NCBI RefSeq assembly: GCF_022558445.1
Contig: NZ_CP054699.1
Coordinates: 514,001 to 578,000, forward strand
DNA length: 64,000 bases
Direction of reading: 5' to 3'
DNA from: Candidatus Contubernalis alkalaceticus
Lineage (GTDB): Bacteria > Bacillota > Dethiobacteria > SKNC01
Part shown: positions 33,453-43,348 of the stretch, in pieces
Numbering within the stretch: the stretch's first letter is position 1
Layout: the number at the start of each line of letters is the position of its first letter
Program-made: the position numbers and the translations under genes
Notes under the pieces: generated by a model
Seen by the model: the letters and a program-made list of their open reading frames with translations, nothing else
Database searches by the model: none
What the model was told of the DNA's origin: nothing

Positions 33453-34039
33453 TCTCCCGCCTCTAAGCCTACCTTGCTTCACGCTAGTGAGTGTGTAGGC
33501 GGGAGATGAATTGCTGCTTTTTTATCTCAATACTTATTGATAAACCATCTTGAAAAAGATAAAATATAGTCAGTAGTAATAACAACTAATGGAGACATGT
33601 CAATGAAGTTAGACAGCAATAATCACTCAGTATTCCTCATGTATTATCACCTTATTCTTGTTGTAAAATATCGCAGAGAAGTAATTGATGAAGCAACTTC
33701 TAGTAGGCTCAAAGATATATTTGAGTATATATCCCCCAAGTATAACATTACATTACAAGAATGGAACCACGATAAAGACCATGTACATATCTTGTTCAAA
33801 GCGCATCCCAATACCCAATTATCAAAATTCATCAATGCCTACAAAAGTGCATCATCTCGCTTGATTAAAAAAGAAAATCAACAATTACGCAAATTTCTCT
33901 GGAAAGAATACTTTTGGGCAAGAAGTTTTTGTTTGCTTACTAGTGGTGTTGCACCTATTGAAGTTGTCAAGCAATATATTGAAAGTCAAGGTGAAAAGCT
34001 ATGAATAGAGCTTATAGATATCGCCTCAAAGTCTTATAA
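33453..34039 (+). mobile_element. IS200/IS605-type element, right part lost
   Basis: A hairpin with 10-bp arms TCTCCCGCCT (33453-33462) and AGGCGGGAGA (33497-33506) and an inner TCAC/GTGA stem is the expected left-end structure. tnpA follows. At ATGA (34001) a tnpB frame begins, MNRAYRYRLKVL, and stops after 12 codons. No right-end hairpin is seen before the lipoprotein gene at 34058, so the right part seems deleted. Confidence 0.75.
33603..34004 (+). CDS. tnpA: IS200/IS605 family transposase TnpA (Y1)
   Basis: A 133-aa Y1 HUH transposase. The HUH motif is DHVHILF and the catalytic tyrosine is in VVKQYIESQ. It is intact in length and cuts single-stranded DNA at the element's hairpins. ATG 33603 is preferred to ATG 33597 because GGAGAC is about seven bases upstream of it. 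The element may still be unable to move because its right end is not found. Confidence 0.92.
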   Translation: MKLDSNNHSVFLMYYHLILVVKYRREVIDEATSSRLKDIFEYISPKYNITLQEWNHDKDHVHILFKAHPNTQLSKFINAYKSASSRLIKKENQQLRKFLWKEYFWARSFCLLTSGVAPIEVVKQYIESQGEKL

Positions 34040-34057
34040 ATTCAAGGAGAAACGGAC

Positions 34058-34478
34058 ATGAGAAAAAGGGTATCCAAATATTTTGTTATCACTATAATTT
34101 TTGCTTTTTTATTATCTGCTTGTAGTAATAACATAAACGCACCTGAAAATTCACTACATACAGAAGAAAATTTAAAGATAAATGGTGGAAAAACTTTAGA
34201 AGAAGCTATGGATTATTATTTGTGGGAGATAGAACCTTCAATGGGTCGTAGGGGAAACTTTTTTACTGGAAGATATAGAATTATTGATACGTTAGAAACT
34301 TCTTCAAGCGTAACTGTATACGCTTGGGTTATCTCTACATGGGTAGACACAAATGGTAATACTGTATCCGATGGAAGTAGTTTATGTGAAATTGGATTTA
34401 AAAAAGAAGATAATTTATACATATATGAAAATTATTATGACATAAAAGTTCCTGAGTTTCCTTATGTACCTCAGAAAG
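34058..34478 (+). pseudogene. Lipoprotein gene, left part, interrupted by IS66
   Basis: ATG 34058 follows AAGGAGA. The product starts with a signal peptide and lipobox FAFLLSACS, so it is a lipoprotein. It has a mature domain with EAMDYYLWEIEPSMGRRGNF and reads into IS66 after FPYVPQK. The missing end is preserved after the element (SDILSNDAGKIYNDLMAEVD...). Removing 34128-36924 restores one frame ending at 37370. No known family was recognised. Confidence 0.85.
34128..34478. repeat. 351-bp direct repeat, left copy
   Basis: This segment is repeated at 36925-37275 with no length change and no difference seen on comparison. It ends exactly at the left inverted repeat of IS66. Confidence 0.9.
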
Positions 34479-34524
34479 GTAAGCGTAAAATAATCCCCAC
34501 CTTAATTAAGGCAGGGTATTTAAA

Positions 34525-36099
34525 CTACCTATTTTTTAACCGGCAACTATCAGGTAAAGTATCAGACCATGGTAACAGTTGATCCAGAATATTCTGTTTT
34601 TCAATATCTATGTTAGGCAGTTTCTCAAACAAATAGTTCAAGTAATTAAAGGGATTTAATCCATTTTCCTTGGCCGTTTCAACGACACTGTAGATAGTAG
34701 CACTGGACTTAGCCCCCCGGGGGGTATTAGCAAATAAGAAGTTTTTTCTTCCGATTACAAAAGGCTTGATGGAGCGCTCAGCACGATTATTATCAATATC
34801 CAGGCGACCATCCAGCATAAAAGCTTCAAGCTTATCCCACTGGTTTAGGCAGTAATTAATAGCTTGACCGAAAGAGCTTTTTGGGAGCACCTGCGGTTTT
34901 TGTTGATTAAGCCATGCTAAAAAAGCATCCAGCACAGGACGGCTGCGCTCCAGGCGTTTTTCATAACGTTCATCAAAGGTTTTTTCGCTTAAATCACGTT
35001 CAATAGCAAATAGGCGGTTGCAAAAGTCCAGGCCTTTCTTTGCTGCTACTTCAGCATTTTTTTTGGACTTAGGCAGAGCCTTAAGCGTCTCATCAAATTT
35101 CCGTCTTGCGTGGCTCAAACAACCGACTAGGGTAACGTCCGATAAACCGTTGTAGCCAGCGTAGCCATCAACCTGCAGATAACCTTTGAAACCGGAAAGG
35201 AACTTGTGGGGATGGACCTTGGCCCGTGTCTCTTGGTAGTCATAGAGGACGATGGACGGCCCTTCCCGACCGGTTCGATACAACCACATGTATGAAGTTG
35301 ATTCTGCTGGCCGTTCCGGTTCCTTTAGCACCTGCAAGGTGGTTTCGTCTGCTTGTAGCACTTCATGATTTAGTAGGTGAGTGTGCATACGGTCGTATAG
35401 AAGTTTTAACCACTTATCAGCTCCGTAGACCACCCAGTTGGCCAGGGTCTGACGGGATAATTCAATTCCCAGGTACTTAAACTGCTGTTCCTGCCGATAA
35501 AGAGGCATGCTATTTAAATACTTTTGGCTCATAACGTAGGCCATGAACGACGGGGAAACCAGGCTCCCCTTTAGCACAGGGTTAGGCATTGGAGCAGTTA
35601 CTATAGGACTGTTGTTTGTCTCATTTTTTTCACAGTTTCGGCAGGAATAGACATAGCGCACATGCTTTACTACCTTTACCTGAGCGGGAATGATTTTAAG
35701 CTCCTGCCTGACCTCCGTGCTCATCTCGTGCAAAGGATGACCACAAGAGCAGATTTGCTCTTCTTCTGGCAGGCGGTACTCTACCGTCTCCACGGGCAGA
35801 TCTTTTAACATGGCCTCACGGTGGCCCTTCTTTTTCTTACGTCGTTGGTAAGTAATGGTTTCAATTGTAGGCTCAGCCAGAAGGGGCTGTGCTTCTACCT
35901 CTGCTTCATCAAAAAGCTGCATTTGATCTGGATTGGTCTTTTCACTGGATGATCCGAATTGCCGCTGTTTGTTGAGCCGAAATTGTTCTAAAAACCAGTT
36001 TACCTTGGCATTAAGCTCGGCATTTTCTTTTTCCAGTTCTTCGCAGCGTTTTTGATAGTAATCTATAGAATTGGCGGTATTTTTAGGTTTTGTTTTCAT
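34525..36099 (-). CDS. tnpC: IS66 transposase TnpC
   Basis: A 524-aa DDE transposase. An N-terminal leucine-zipper-like coil is followed by a zinc-finger region (CSCGHPL...CRNCEKN) and the catalytic core, with Asp in [10 protein letters not shown] and LQVDGYAGY and Glu in [11 protein letters not shown]. The [24 protein letters not shown] ending is typical. Full length. Confidence 0.95.
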   Translation of the reverse strand: MKTKPKNTANSIDYYQKRCEELEKENAELNAKVNWFLEQFRLNKQRQFGSSSEKTNPDQMQLFDEAEVEAQPLLAEPTIETITYQRRKKKKGHREAMLKDLPVETVEYRLPEEEQICSCGHPLHEMSTEVRQELKIIPAQVKVVKHVRYVYSCRNCEKNETNNSPIVTAPMPNPVLKGSLVSPSFMAYVMSQKYLNSMPLYRQEQQFKYLGIELSRQTLANWVVYGADKWLKLLYDRMHTHLLNHEVLQADETTLQVLKEPERPAESTSYMWLYRTGREGPSIVLYDYQETRAKVHPHKFLSGFKGYLQVDGYAGYNGLSDVTLVGCLSHARRKFDETLKALPKSKKNAEVAAKKGLDFCNRLFAIERDLSEKTFDERYEKRLERSRPVLDAFLAWLNQQKPQVLPKSSFGQAINYCLNQWDKLEAFMLDGRLDIDNNRAERSIKPFVIGRKNFLFANTPRGAKSSATIYSVVETAKENGLNPFNYLNYLFEKLPNIDIEKQNILDQLLPWSDTLPDSCRLKNR

Positions 36100-36170
36100 A
36101 TATTATTAATTCGACTAATATAAGGCTAATTCCTCCTAAAAACAGTGGTTTTTTGTGAAATTGCTATGTT

Positions 36171-36527
36171 TTATATGACCGTACGAGCTGTTACTGCCGA
36201 ATGAGCCTGTTGCTGATCTAAGGACAGACCATCCAGTAACCAGCGCAGCTGACGGCAGCTGATTTTTATCGGCTTAAAGCTGGGCTGTTCCGGCCATTGG
36301 AATTTGCCTCGCTCCAAACGTCGATAATATAGCCAAAAACCATTGTGTTCCCAATGAAGAATCTTTAGCTTATCTCTCTTTCTGTTGCAAAATACAAATA
36401 AACAGGGGGAGAAGGGGTCCAGTTCAAAGCCTTCTTTTACCAGAACTGCCAATCCGTCGATCGCCTTTCTCAAATCCGTGCTTCCGCAGGCCAGGTATAC
36501 CCGTTCTACGGTATTTTCGTTCAGCAT
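36171..36527 (-). CDS. tnpB: IS66 accessory protein TnpB (Orf2)
   Basis: A 118-aa IS66_Orf2 protein: VYLACGSTDLRKAIDGLAVL and CNRKRDKLKILHWEHNGFWL are its signature. It is needed with TnpA and TnpC for transposition. Its start overlaps the tnpA end by 7 bp. Confidence 0.95.
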   Translation of the reverse strand: MLNENTVERVYLACGSTDLRKAIDGLAVLVKEGFELDPFSPCLFVFCNRKRDKLKILHWEHNGFWLYYRRLERGKFQWPEQPSFKPIKISCRQLRWLLDGLSLDQQQAHSAVTARTVI

Positions 36528-36835
36528 ATGTCTGCTAATGTCATTACCAGGTCTGAGAGTAGCTGTTTGTCAAATCCTGGTTTTACTTCTATGGCTGCTT
36601 TGCCTATTCTTACTAGCATGGCGTTCCCAGGGTTGGAACCTAAACTGTCTATTTCTATTGACATCCATTGTGCTGGAGCAGCAGAGTTTTCTATGTTTTT
36701 ATATTTGCGAAGCCAGTAGCGTAACTGATGAAGTTTAATATCATGTGTAGCGCACCATTCTGTGGTGCTCTGCCCACTGACTCTAAAAGCCGATACCCGT
36801 GCTTCCCACATTTTTCTCAGTTCTTCTTTTGTCAT
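36521..36835 (-). CDS. tnpA: IS66 accessory protein TnpA (Orf1)
   Basis: A 104-aa protein with an HTH (FRVSGQSTTEWCATHDIKLHQLRYWLRKY), as in IS66 Orf1. It begins near the right end of the element and is translated first. Confidence 0.9.
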   Translation of the reverse strand: MTKEELRKMWEARVSAFRVSGQSTTEWCATHDIKLHQLRYWLRKYKNIENSAAPAQWMSIEIDSLGSNPGNAMLVRIGKAAIEVKPGFDKQLLSDLVMTLADIC

Positions 36836-36924
36836 AAATGCAAATCCTCCTCACTTGGTTTACTTGAGGAAAATTATCGCATATTTTATGGAAGATTACT
36901 ATGTGGGCACAGTTTGACGCTTAC

Positions 36925-37275
36925 ATAACATAAACGCACCTGAAAATTCACTACATACAGAAGAAAATTTAAAGATAAATGGTGGAAAAACTTTAGAAGA
37001 AGCTATGGATTATTATTTGTGGGAGATAGAACCTTCAATGGGTCGTAGGGGAAACTTTTTTACTGGAAGATATAGAATTATTGATACGTTAGAAACTTCT
37101 TCAAGCGTAACTGTATACGCTTGGGTTATCTCTACATGGGTAGACACAAATGGTAATACTGTATCCGATGGAAGTAGTTTATGTGAAATTGGATTTAAAA
37201 AAGAAGATAATTTATACATATATGAAAATTATTATGACATAAAAGTTCCTGAGTTTCCTTATGTACCTCAGAAAG
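36925..37275. repeat. 351-bp direct repeat, right copy
   Basis: The copy of 34128-34478. It starts at the base after the right end of IS66. Confidence 0.9.
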
Positions 37276-37370
37276 TAAGTGATATACTTAGTAATGATGC
37301 TGGAAAAATTTACAATGATTTGATGGCAGAAGTAGATAAAGATATCGAAAACTATTTAAATTCACAATAG
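36925..37370 (+). pseudogene. Lipoprotein gene, right part without signal peptide
   Basis: The same lipoprotein frame as at 34058 but starting after the lipobox, and it continues past PQK into the true C-terminus (VSDILSNDAGKIYNDLMAEV, ending NSQ). The first in-frame ATG, 37005, has no Shine-Dalgarno site. It cannot be exported as it stands. Confidence 0.85.
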
Positions 37371-37533
37371 AGCAAAAAAATAACACCCTATGACAATATA
37401 AGGTGCTGTGAATCTTGAATCACTACGTCCGAAGGGAAGACGCTGGACCCGTCTCCGCAGCGAAGCTAATTGCTGCATTACACTGTAGTAGCATTAATCT
37501 ATGGATTTAAAGATTAAGAGGTGGTTAATAAAT

Positions 37534-38214
37534 ATGGGCTCTATTTTGCTGGTAGAAGATGATAAGACGATTGCCATGGGAGTCGAGTATTCCCTTGTCC
37601 AGGAAGGGTTTAACACCTGTGTCTGTCATACTGCTGACAGTGCCAGGCAGGCTCTCAATCATAAGAATTTTGACATGGTAATTTTGGATATTTCCCTACC
37701 TGACGGAGATGGATTCGAGTTATGCCGGTTGATCCGGCAGAATAGCAGTATTCCCGTAATTTTTTTAACAGCCTGCGATGAAGAGGTCAATGTGATTATG
37801 GGGCTGGATCTAGGTGCAGATGATTACATTACCAAACCATTCAGGGTAAGAGAACTGATTTCTCGCATTAAAAGTGTTTTACGAAGGTATAACCATCAAG
37901 TGTCTCTTGATAAAGAAATTATTATCGGCGATATCAGAATCAATACCGCTGAGGCGAAAGTTTATAAAAAGAAGAAAAGCATACTCCTGACCACCCTGGA
38001 ATACAAGCTTTTACTTATCCTGGCAGGAAGTCGGGGCCGGACGCTGTCCAGAAATCAGATTCTTGAAAGCATATGGGATGTTCCCGGAGACTTTGTCAAC
38101 GACAACACCCTTACAGTTTACATAAAACGCCTTCGGGAAAAAATAGAAGATGACCCTGGAAAACCTGAAATAATTAAGACCATTCGGGGTTTAGGCTACA
38201 GGGTGGGTGAGTAG
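37534..38214 (+). CDS. OmpR-family response regulator
   Basis: A 226-aa regulator: receiver domain with acidic pocket VEDD, phosphoacceptor VILDISLPDGDG and KPF, then a winged-helix DNA-binding domain (LTTLEYKLLLILAGSRGR, NTLTVYIKRLREKIEDDP, IRGLGYRV). It precedes a histidine kinase and a BceAB-like exporter, the layout of cell-envelope peptide-stress systems. ATG 37534 follows GAGGTGG. Confidence 0.94.
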   Translation: MGSILLVEDDKTIAMGVEYSLVQEGFNTCVCHTADSARQALNHKNFDMVILDISLPDGDGFELCRLIRQNSSIPVIFLTACDEEVNVIMGLDLGADDYITKPFRVRELISRIKSVLRRYNHQVSLDKEIIIGDIRINTAEAKVYKKKKSILLTTLEYKLLLILAGSRGRTLSRNQILESIWDVPGDFVNDNTLTVYIKRLREKIEDDPGKPEIIKTIRGLGYRVGE

Positions 38215-38215
38215 C

Positions 38216-39442
38216 ATGAAACTAACGAAAAACCCTGAAGTGGCAGGATTATTAAAAACTCTTATTATCTGCTTTGCCATATTTACCACACTCACACTGG
38301 TGGCAGGCATTATAAGTATCGGATATATTAAAACCAATATCACCCGACACTATGCTGCCGTGGTGGGTACCGTCACAGAAAATTATCCTCAGGCGGAACA
38401 AGATGTCATCCGGCTGATTATTTCTGACGACCCCGAAGCTGTTTCAATGGGACAGGCTGTGCTGACGAGATATGGTATTAATTCCCCCGACATACTGCTT
38501 AATACAAAATCAATACAAAACATTTTTGTATTAAATACAGCTCTTTACCTGTTTCTGGCCCTTTTAACCGGGGGAACCGTTACCCTGGTAATGGGGAGGT
38601 TTTTAAAAAAACAGTATGGCCAAATTCACGAGATTACCCGATACGCCGGTCAAACGGCGGAAGGGAATTACTGCCTGGATATTCGGGACAACAATGAAGG
38701 GGATATAAGTATACTGAAAAATGAGATATATAAAATCACTACCATGCTGAAGAAACAGGCAGAACACCAGAAAAAAGATAAAATTGCTCTGGCTGATTCC
38801 CTGGCAGACATTTCTCATCAGCTTAAAACTCCTATGACCTCCCTGCTGATGTTAAATGACCTGCTGTACAATGTCCAGTCCCCGGAAGTGAAGAATAAGT
38901 TTCTTGACAGGATGAAATCACAGCTTGAAAGAATCCAGTGGCTTGTCACTTCTCTTCTTACACTTTCAAAACTGGATGCCGGAACCATCACCATGAAAAA
39001 AGAAAAAGTTTACATGAAAACTTTGGTGAATAAAGTGCTGGAAACCATGGAGATACCTCTGGACATAAAAATGCAGCAGGTTCTTATAACCGGTGAGGAA
39101 AACACCAGTTTCACCGGAGATTATAAATGGACCTGTGAAGCCGTTATAAATATATTGAAAAATTGCATAGAACATACTCCGGAAAAGGGATCTATAAATA
39201 TATCTTTTACAGAAAATCCAATTTTTACGATGATTACCATATCTGATTCAGGCCCTGGAATTGATAAAGAAGATATCCCTTATATTTTTAACCGTTTTTA
39301 CAAAGGCAAAAATGCGGGAGAGGACAGTGTGGGCATCGGCCTGGCCATGGCCAGTGCCATCGTGGAAAAACAGGGAGGAGATATTACCGTCAAAAGTGAC
39401 AGGGAAAAGGGATCGGAATTTACAGTTAAATTTTATAAATGA
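38216..39442 (+). CDS. Sensor histidine kinase
   Basis: A 408-aa kinase with two membrane helices (about 15-40 and 105-125) and an ~65-residue outer loop, then a HAMP-like linker. The H box is ISHQLKTPMTS, N box INILKNCIEHTP, G1 DSGPGIDKEDIPYIFNRFY and G2 GIGLAMASAIVEKQGG. The kinase is encoded 1 bp after the regulator. Unlike classical BceS it has a real outer loop, so it may sense a ligand itself. Confidence 0.93.
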   Translation: MKLTKNPEVAGLLKTLIICFAIFTTLTLVAGIISIGYIKTNITRHYAAVVGTVTENYPQAEQDVIRLIISDDPEAVSMGQAVLTRYGINSPDILLNTKSIQNIFVLNTALYLFLALLTGGTVTLVMGRFLKKQYGQIHEITRYAGQTAEGNYCLDIRDNNEGDISILKNEIYKITTMLKKQAEHQKKDKIALADSLADISHQLKTPMTSLLMLNDLLYNVQSPEVKNKFLDRMKSQLERIQWLVTSLLTLSKLDAGTITMKKEKVYMKTLVNKVLETMEIPLDIKMQQVLITGEENTSFTGDYKWTCEAVINILKNCIEHTPEKGSINISFTENPIFTMITISDSGPGIDKEDIPYIFNRFYKGKNAGEDSVGIGLAMASAIVEKQGGDITVKSDREKGSEFTVKFYK

Positions 39443-39455
39443 ATATAACAAAAAT

Positions 39456-39499
39456 GTCACCAAAATAGTCACCGTAAAGTCATATTGGGCAGATATAAT
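39456..39499 (+). promoter_or_regulatory. Promoter of the ABC genes with regulator repeats
   Basis: GTCAC at 39456 and 39468 and GTCA at 39479 form direct repeats 11-12 bp apart, followed by TATAAT at 39494-39499. This is the normal arrangement for an OmpR-type dimer activating from just upstream of the -10 and implies that the ABC genes are induced by the adjacent two-component system. Confidence 0.6.
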
Positions 39500-39527
39500 A
39501 AAGACATCAAAAGAAAAGGAGTAAGAT

Positions 39528-40214
39528 ATGATGGAAATACTGCGGGTAGAAAATCTGTCCAAAACCTATGGGAAAGGCACAACAGAGGTAAAAGCCCTGG
39601 ATAATGTGTCTTTCTGTGTAAACAGGGGAGAGTTTCTGGCTATTGTCGGGCCCTCCGGCTCGGGAAAATCCACTCTTCTGCATACCCTCGGGGGTGTAGA
39701 CCGCCCCTCCGGCGGCCGGGTATTTATTGAGGATACCGACATATACAAGCTGAATCAAACTAACCTGGCCATATTCAGGCGCAGGCAGATTGGCCTCATA
39801 TACCAGTTTTATAATTTAATCCCCATACTAAACGTAGAAGAAAATATGACACTGCCCCTGCTGCTGGACCAGCGAAAGGTAGAAAAAAAAGATTTGGAGG
39901 AAATTCTGAAGACTTTGGACTTAACTGAAAGAGTACACCACCTGCCTAATGAGCTCTCCGGAGGACAGCAGCAGAGAGTCTCTATCGGAAGAGCCCTGAT
40001 CACTCATCCCGCTCTGGTTCTGGCGGACGAACCCACCGGCAACCTGGACAGCAAAAATTCCAGGGAAATCGTCGAACTTCTTAAATACTCAAACAAGCGC
40101 TTCAATCAAACCCTAATAACCATCACCCACGAACATGAAATTGCCCTGCAGGCTGACAGAATCATCACCCTGGAAGACGGCCGTATTGTCAAAGATGAGG
40201 TGATTCGGCTGTGA
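39528..40214 (+). CDS. ABC transporter ATP-binding protein (BceA/MacB-like)
   Basis: A 228-aa ATPase: Walker A GPSGSGKSTLLHTLGG, Q-loop YQFYNLIP, signature LSGGQQQRVSIGRAL, Walker B LVLADEPTGNLDSKNS, and H-loop ITHEHE. The DEPTGNLDS form is that of LolD/MacB/BceA ATPases that work with FtsX-like permeases, which is the next gene (overlap GTGA). Confidence 0.94.
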   Translation: MMEILRVENLSKTYGKGTTEVKALDNVSFCVNRGEFLAIVGPSGSGKSTLLHTLGGVDRPSGGRVFIEDTDIYKLNQTNLAIFRRRQIGLIYQFYNLIPILNVEENMTLPLLLDQRKVEKKDLEEILKTLDLTERVHHLPNELSGGQQQRVSIGRALITHPALVLADEPTGNLDSKNSREIVELLKYSNKRFNQTLITITHEHEIALQADRIITLEDGRIVKDEVIRL

Positions 40215-42838
40215 ACATTTTAAACAAGCTGACTCTAAGAAACCTGCAGCTTAACAAAAAGCGTACCATTGTTACCATAATTGGAATTATTATAGCCAGT
40301 GCCATGGTCTGCGGAACCTCTGCAATTTCCGCAAGTTTCCAGGATCTTTTTGTACAATCAGCCATAGAAACAGATGGGAATTTTCACGCCACGTTTTATG
40401 ATGTCAGCATGGATAAAGTAAAGTATATTACCGGCAGTTCCCACACGGAAGAATCTATGCTGAGCCGGGATTTGGGTTATGCGCTTTTCAAAGAATCTAA
40501 AAATGAATCCAAACCATATTTCCAAATCAAAGAATATGATCATACCGCCTTCACCCATATGCCTGTTACCCTGGTAAAGGGAAGATTTCCGGTAAAGGAG
40601 GGGGAAGCGGTAATTTCTGATGAAATTTACTCCATGGGAGGGGACCGTTACAGCATAGGCCAGACCGTCTCCTTGGACATAGGCAAAAGAAATGATAACG
40701 GAATGATACTTTACAATGATGAATATTCCGAAACGGAAAACCTGGAAAATACTGCAGCCAAAACATACACCATAACCGGGTTTATTGAAAAGCCTCGTTT
40801 TGAAAGAGGCCTTGCCCCGGGTTATACAATTATTTCCTATATGGAGGAAAAAAATTTAACAGCAGGGGATGTTGTAAATGTATCTATACTGGGGAAAGCT
40901 CCGAAGAAGATATTTGAAACGGTCCCTGAAATGGCAAATAATGCAGAGGTCGAAAACTATATTTACAACGGAGAACTGCTGAAATGGCTGGGTATCTCTC
41001 AAAGTGACCAGGCAAACCAGATGTTTGATTCCATTACCCGGATTATCATACTCTTGATAGCAGTAGGCACAATTGCCGTAATATACAACTCTTTTGCTAT
41101 CTCTGTCAGTGAGCGGAAAAAACAATTCGGCATGCTGTCCAGTGCAGGGGCATCCCCTGGACAAATCAGAAGGATGGTTTTTTATGAGGGTTTTTTAGTG
41201 GGGTTAACGGGGATCCCCCTGGGAATCCTGTCGGGCTTCACCGGCATCGGTATCACCCTTTCTGTGGTAAATCGTTTAATGATAGGTTCCATGTTCAGTG
41301 AGAACATTATCTTACGGCTTGTGGTTTCTCCCGGAACGATCCTTTTAACTGTTTTCTTTGTATCTTTCATTATATTCTTATCTGCCTTCATTCCTGCCAG
41401 GAGGGCTGCCGGCATTTCTCCTATTGATGCCATCAGGCTGAATAAGGATATTCAAGTAAACAGGAAAATATTAAAAACCTCCAGAGTCACCCGGTCTCTC
41501 TTCGGTATAGAAGGGGAATTAGCCCTGAAGAATCTAAAGAGAAATCGGAGAAGGTACCGGGCTACGGTGTTCTCCCTTTTCATCAGTATTGTTCTCTTCA
41601 TAACCTTTTCCTCTTTTATGACCTACAGTTTTAAAAGCAGTGAAATGTATTATGAAGACATTCCCTATGATATAGTGGTGGCAAAATACAACACACCTAT
41701 TGAGGAACAGCTGAACTTTTTTTCTGATGTTTTATCTCTTGACGGCATAAAAAGATATACCTTAGTCAGGAACCTTACCTGTGATGCGGAAAGTTTTAAC
41801 CCCTCTCATCTGGGTTCCTATCTGCAGAAAAACCATCTTAATAAGGAGAACAGTTTATTTCCTGAGAATGATGATGGAAGCCTCAACATCAGTTTTAGAG
41901 TACTTTCTTTGGGTGAAAAAGAATTTAATCGATATGCGAAAGAAAATGGGCTGGAAGGCCCGGCCTTTAAAGACATTAAAAATTTCCAGGGCATCCTGGT
42001 TAATCAGGGTATGCTTATGGTGAATAAGTATGTGGAATATGAGCCGATGAACATGAAAGAGGGCCAGCGGATTTCTTTAACAACATATGACTACAGCACT
42101 GAAGAAGCCACTGCCGTTCATTTTCCTGTGGAGATTGGGGGAATAACTGAAACCCTGCCTTTCGGCGTCCTGCATTCAGACCATATGATCAGCTCAGGGA
42201 ATACCGCATACTCCAACTTTATCATGGTAGTGTCGGATGAAGTAATGGAGGAAATACTGCGGATGTTTGACAGTATTCACGCAAGTATCTCCCCCCAGCT
42301 GTATATTGAATCCGGCAGCAGTGCAGGCTCAGTTGTAGAACAGGTAAAAACTTTAGATATAAAATATCCTAACGGCTCTCTTTATCTCCAGAACATATCG
42401 GCTCAGCAGGAGGACATGAAACGAACAACCACAGTTATTTCAATTTTTCTTTACGGCTTTGTGACCTTAATTACGTTAATAGGAGTTACCAATATTTTTA
42501 ATACCATCAGCACCAATGTGGCCCTGCGCCGTCAGGAGTTTGCCATGTTGAAATCGGTGGGAATGACACCGGGGGGATTTAATAAAATGATTCGGTGTGA
42601 AAGTTTGTTTTATGGTTTAAAAGCTCTGCTGTACGGCCTGCCCGTCAGCATTTTAATCAGTTACTGGATGTACAACTCCTTTGGCGCCATGTTTGTATTC
42701 GGTTTTGTACTGCCCTGGAAAGAAATCCTGTTCTGTGTGGCCGGAGTATTTATAATTGTATTCATAACCATGATACACTCCAGTACAAAATTAAAAAATG
42801 AAAATATTATGGAGGCATTGAAGGAAGAAAATCTGTAG
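40211..42838 (+). CDS. FtsX-like ABC permease (BceB-like)
   Basis: An 875-aa membrane protein with two FtsX domains and about ten membrane helices, with a large outer domain after the first helix. The FtsX signature occurs twice: SVSERKKQFGMLSSAGASPGQIRRM and NVALRRQEFAMLKSVGMTPGGFNKM. It starts at GTG 40211 inside the ATPase stop. These exporters remove or release peptide antibiotics bound to lipid II cycle intermediates; here that is inferred. Confidence 0.92.
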   Translation: MNILNKLTLRNLQLNKKRTIVTIIGIIIASAMVCGTSAISASFQDLFVQSAIETDGNFHATFYDVSMDKVKYITGSSHTEESMLSRDLGYALFKESKNESKPYFQIKEYDHTAFTHMPVTLVKGRFPVKEGEAVISDEIYSMGGDRYSIGQTVSLDIGKRNDNGMILYNDEYSETENLENTAAKTYTITGFIEKPRFERGLAPGYTIISYMEEKNLTAGDVVNVSILGKAPKKIFETVPEMANNAEVENYIYNGELLKWLGISQSDQANQMFDSITRIIILLIAVGTIAVIYNSFAISVSERKKQFGMLSSAGASPGQIRRMVFYEGFLVGLTGIPLGILSGFTGIGITLSVVNRLMIGSMFSENIILRLVVSPGTILLTVFFVSFIIFLSAFIPARRAAGISPIDAIRLNKDIQVNRKILKTSRVTRSLFGIEGELALKNLKRNRRRYRATVFSLFISIVLFITFSSFMTYSFKSSEMYYEDIPYDIVVAKYNTPIEEQLNFFSDVLSLDGIKRYTLVRNLTCDAESFNPSHLGSYLQKNHLNKENSLFPENDDGSLNISFRVLSLGEKEFNRYAKENGLEGPAFKDIKNFQGILVNQGMLMVNKYVEYEPMNMKEGQRISLTTYDYSTEEATAVHFPVEIGGITETLPFGVLHSDHMISSGNTAYSNFIMVVSDEVMEEILRMFDSIHASISPQLYIESGSSAGSVVEQVKTLDIKYPNGSLYLQNISAQQEDMKRTTTVISIFLYGFVTLITLIGVTNIFNTISTNVALRRQEFAMLKSVGMTPGGFNKMIRCESLFYGLKALLYGLPVSILISYWMYNSFGAMFVFGFVLPWKEILFCVAGVFIIVFITMIHSSTKLKNENIMEALKEENL

Positions 42839-42853
42839 GAATCAAGGGGATAA

Positions 42854-43081
42854 TCAAATCAAGGAGACCAGGAGACATTAAATCCATTTCCTGGTCTAAA
42901 TGAAAAGCTGGATAGTTTTGGGCAAAACCAAGAGAGATTAGAGCGAATTGTCTTAAGGATGGAAAATGATTCGAGTACAAAAGTCAGAGCTTTATTTGAA
43001 AAAACTGATCTACATGACTATCGCCTCAATGATCATGACTTTAGGATTAAGATACTTGAGGAAAAAATAGAAAAAAAATGA
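42854..43081 (+). pseudogene. Coiled-coil protein fragment
   Basis: An open frame without a clear start encodes LNEKLDSFGQNQERLERIVL, a middle ending STKVRALFEKTDLHDYRLND, then ILEEKIEKK and a TGA. The heptad pattern resembles small clostridial coiled-coil proteins often found near regulators. The N-terminus is missing. A terminator follows at 43086-43114. Confidence 0.5.
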
Positions 43082-43085
43082 TAAC

Positions 43086-43114
43086 AAAAAACACAACTGA
43101 AAAGTTGTGTTTTT
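43086..43114 (+). terminator. Rho-independent terminator
   Basis: AAAAACACAACT and AGTTGTGTTTTT form a 12-bp stem with a GAAA loop, 4 bp after the coiled-coil frame. Confidence 0.85.
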
Positions 43115-43348
43115 ACTTTCTTGGTAAGTAACTGACCCCTTAGGAGTTTCTGGAAACTGCCGAAGCAGGACTTATTATTACTCATTAGAATTATAACTAA
43201 ACCTGAAGTTTTTATTAATAATTCCTTCTTTGAAACAGCTTGTTAGAGAAACCAGAAGATAAACTTAAGCTTTTCTGATTTATACACAAAAGGGGCCTGC
43301 CCCGGTGGATGACTGCAACCTTCTTCATTAATCTATAAAGTAAGAGCG

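Larger units (their letters stand above)
34479..36924 (-). mobile_element. IS66 family insertion sequence
   Basis: A 2446-bp element with GTAAGCGT at its left end and the complement ACGCTTAC at its right end. It carries the standard three genes (tnpA, tnpB, tnpC), all on the minus strand and apparently intact. IS66 elements normally make 8-bp target duplications; here the flanking direct repeat is 351 bp. Confidence 0.92.

Noticed and set aside
33440-33510. CRISPR-like repeat
   Set aside because: A single palindrome with no repeated spacers; it fits the left-end hairpin of the IS200/IS605 element.
34128-37275. The 351-bp repeats as a composite transposon
   Set aside because: They are parts of a host lipoprotein gene, directly repeated and without transposase; the single IS66 between them explains mobility.
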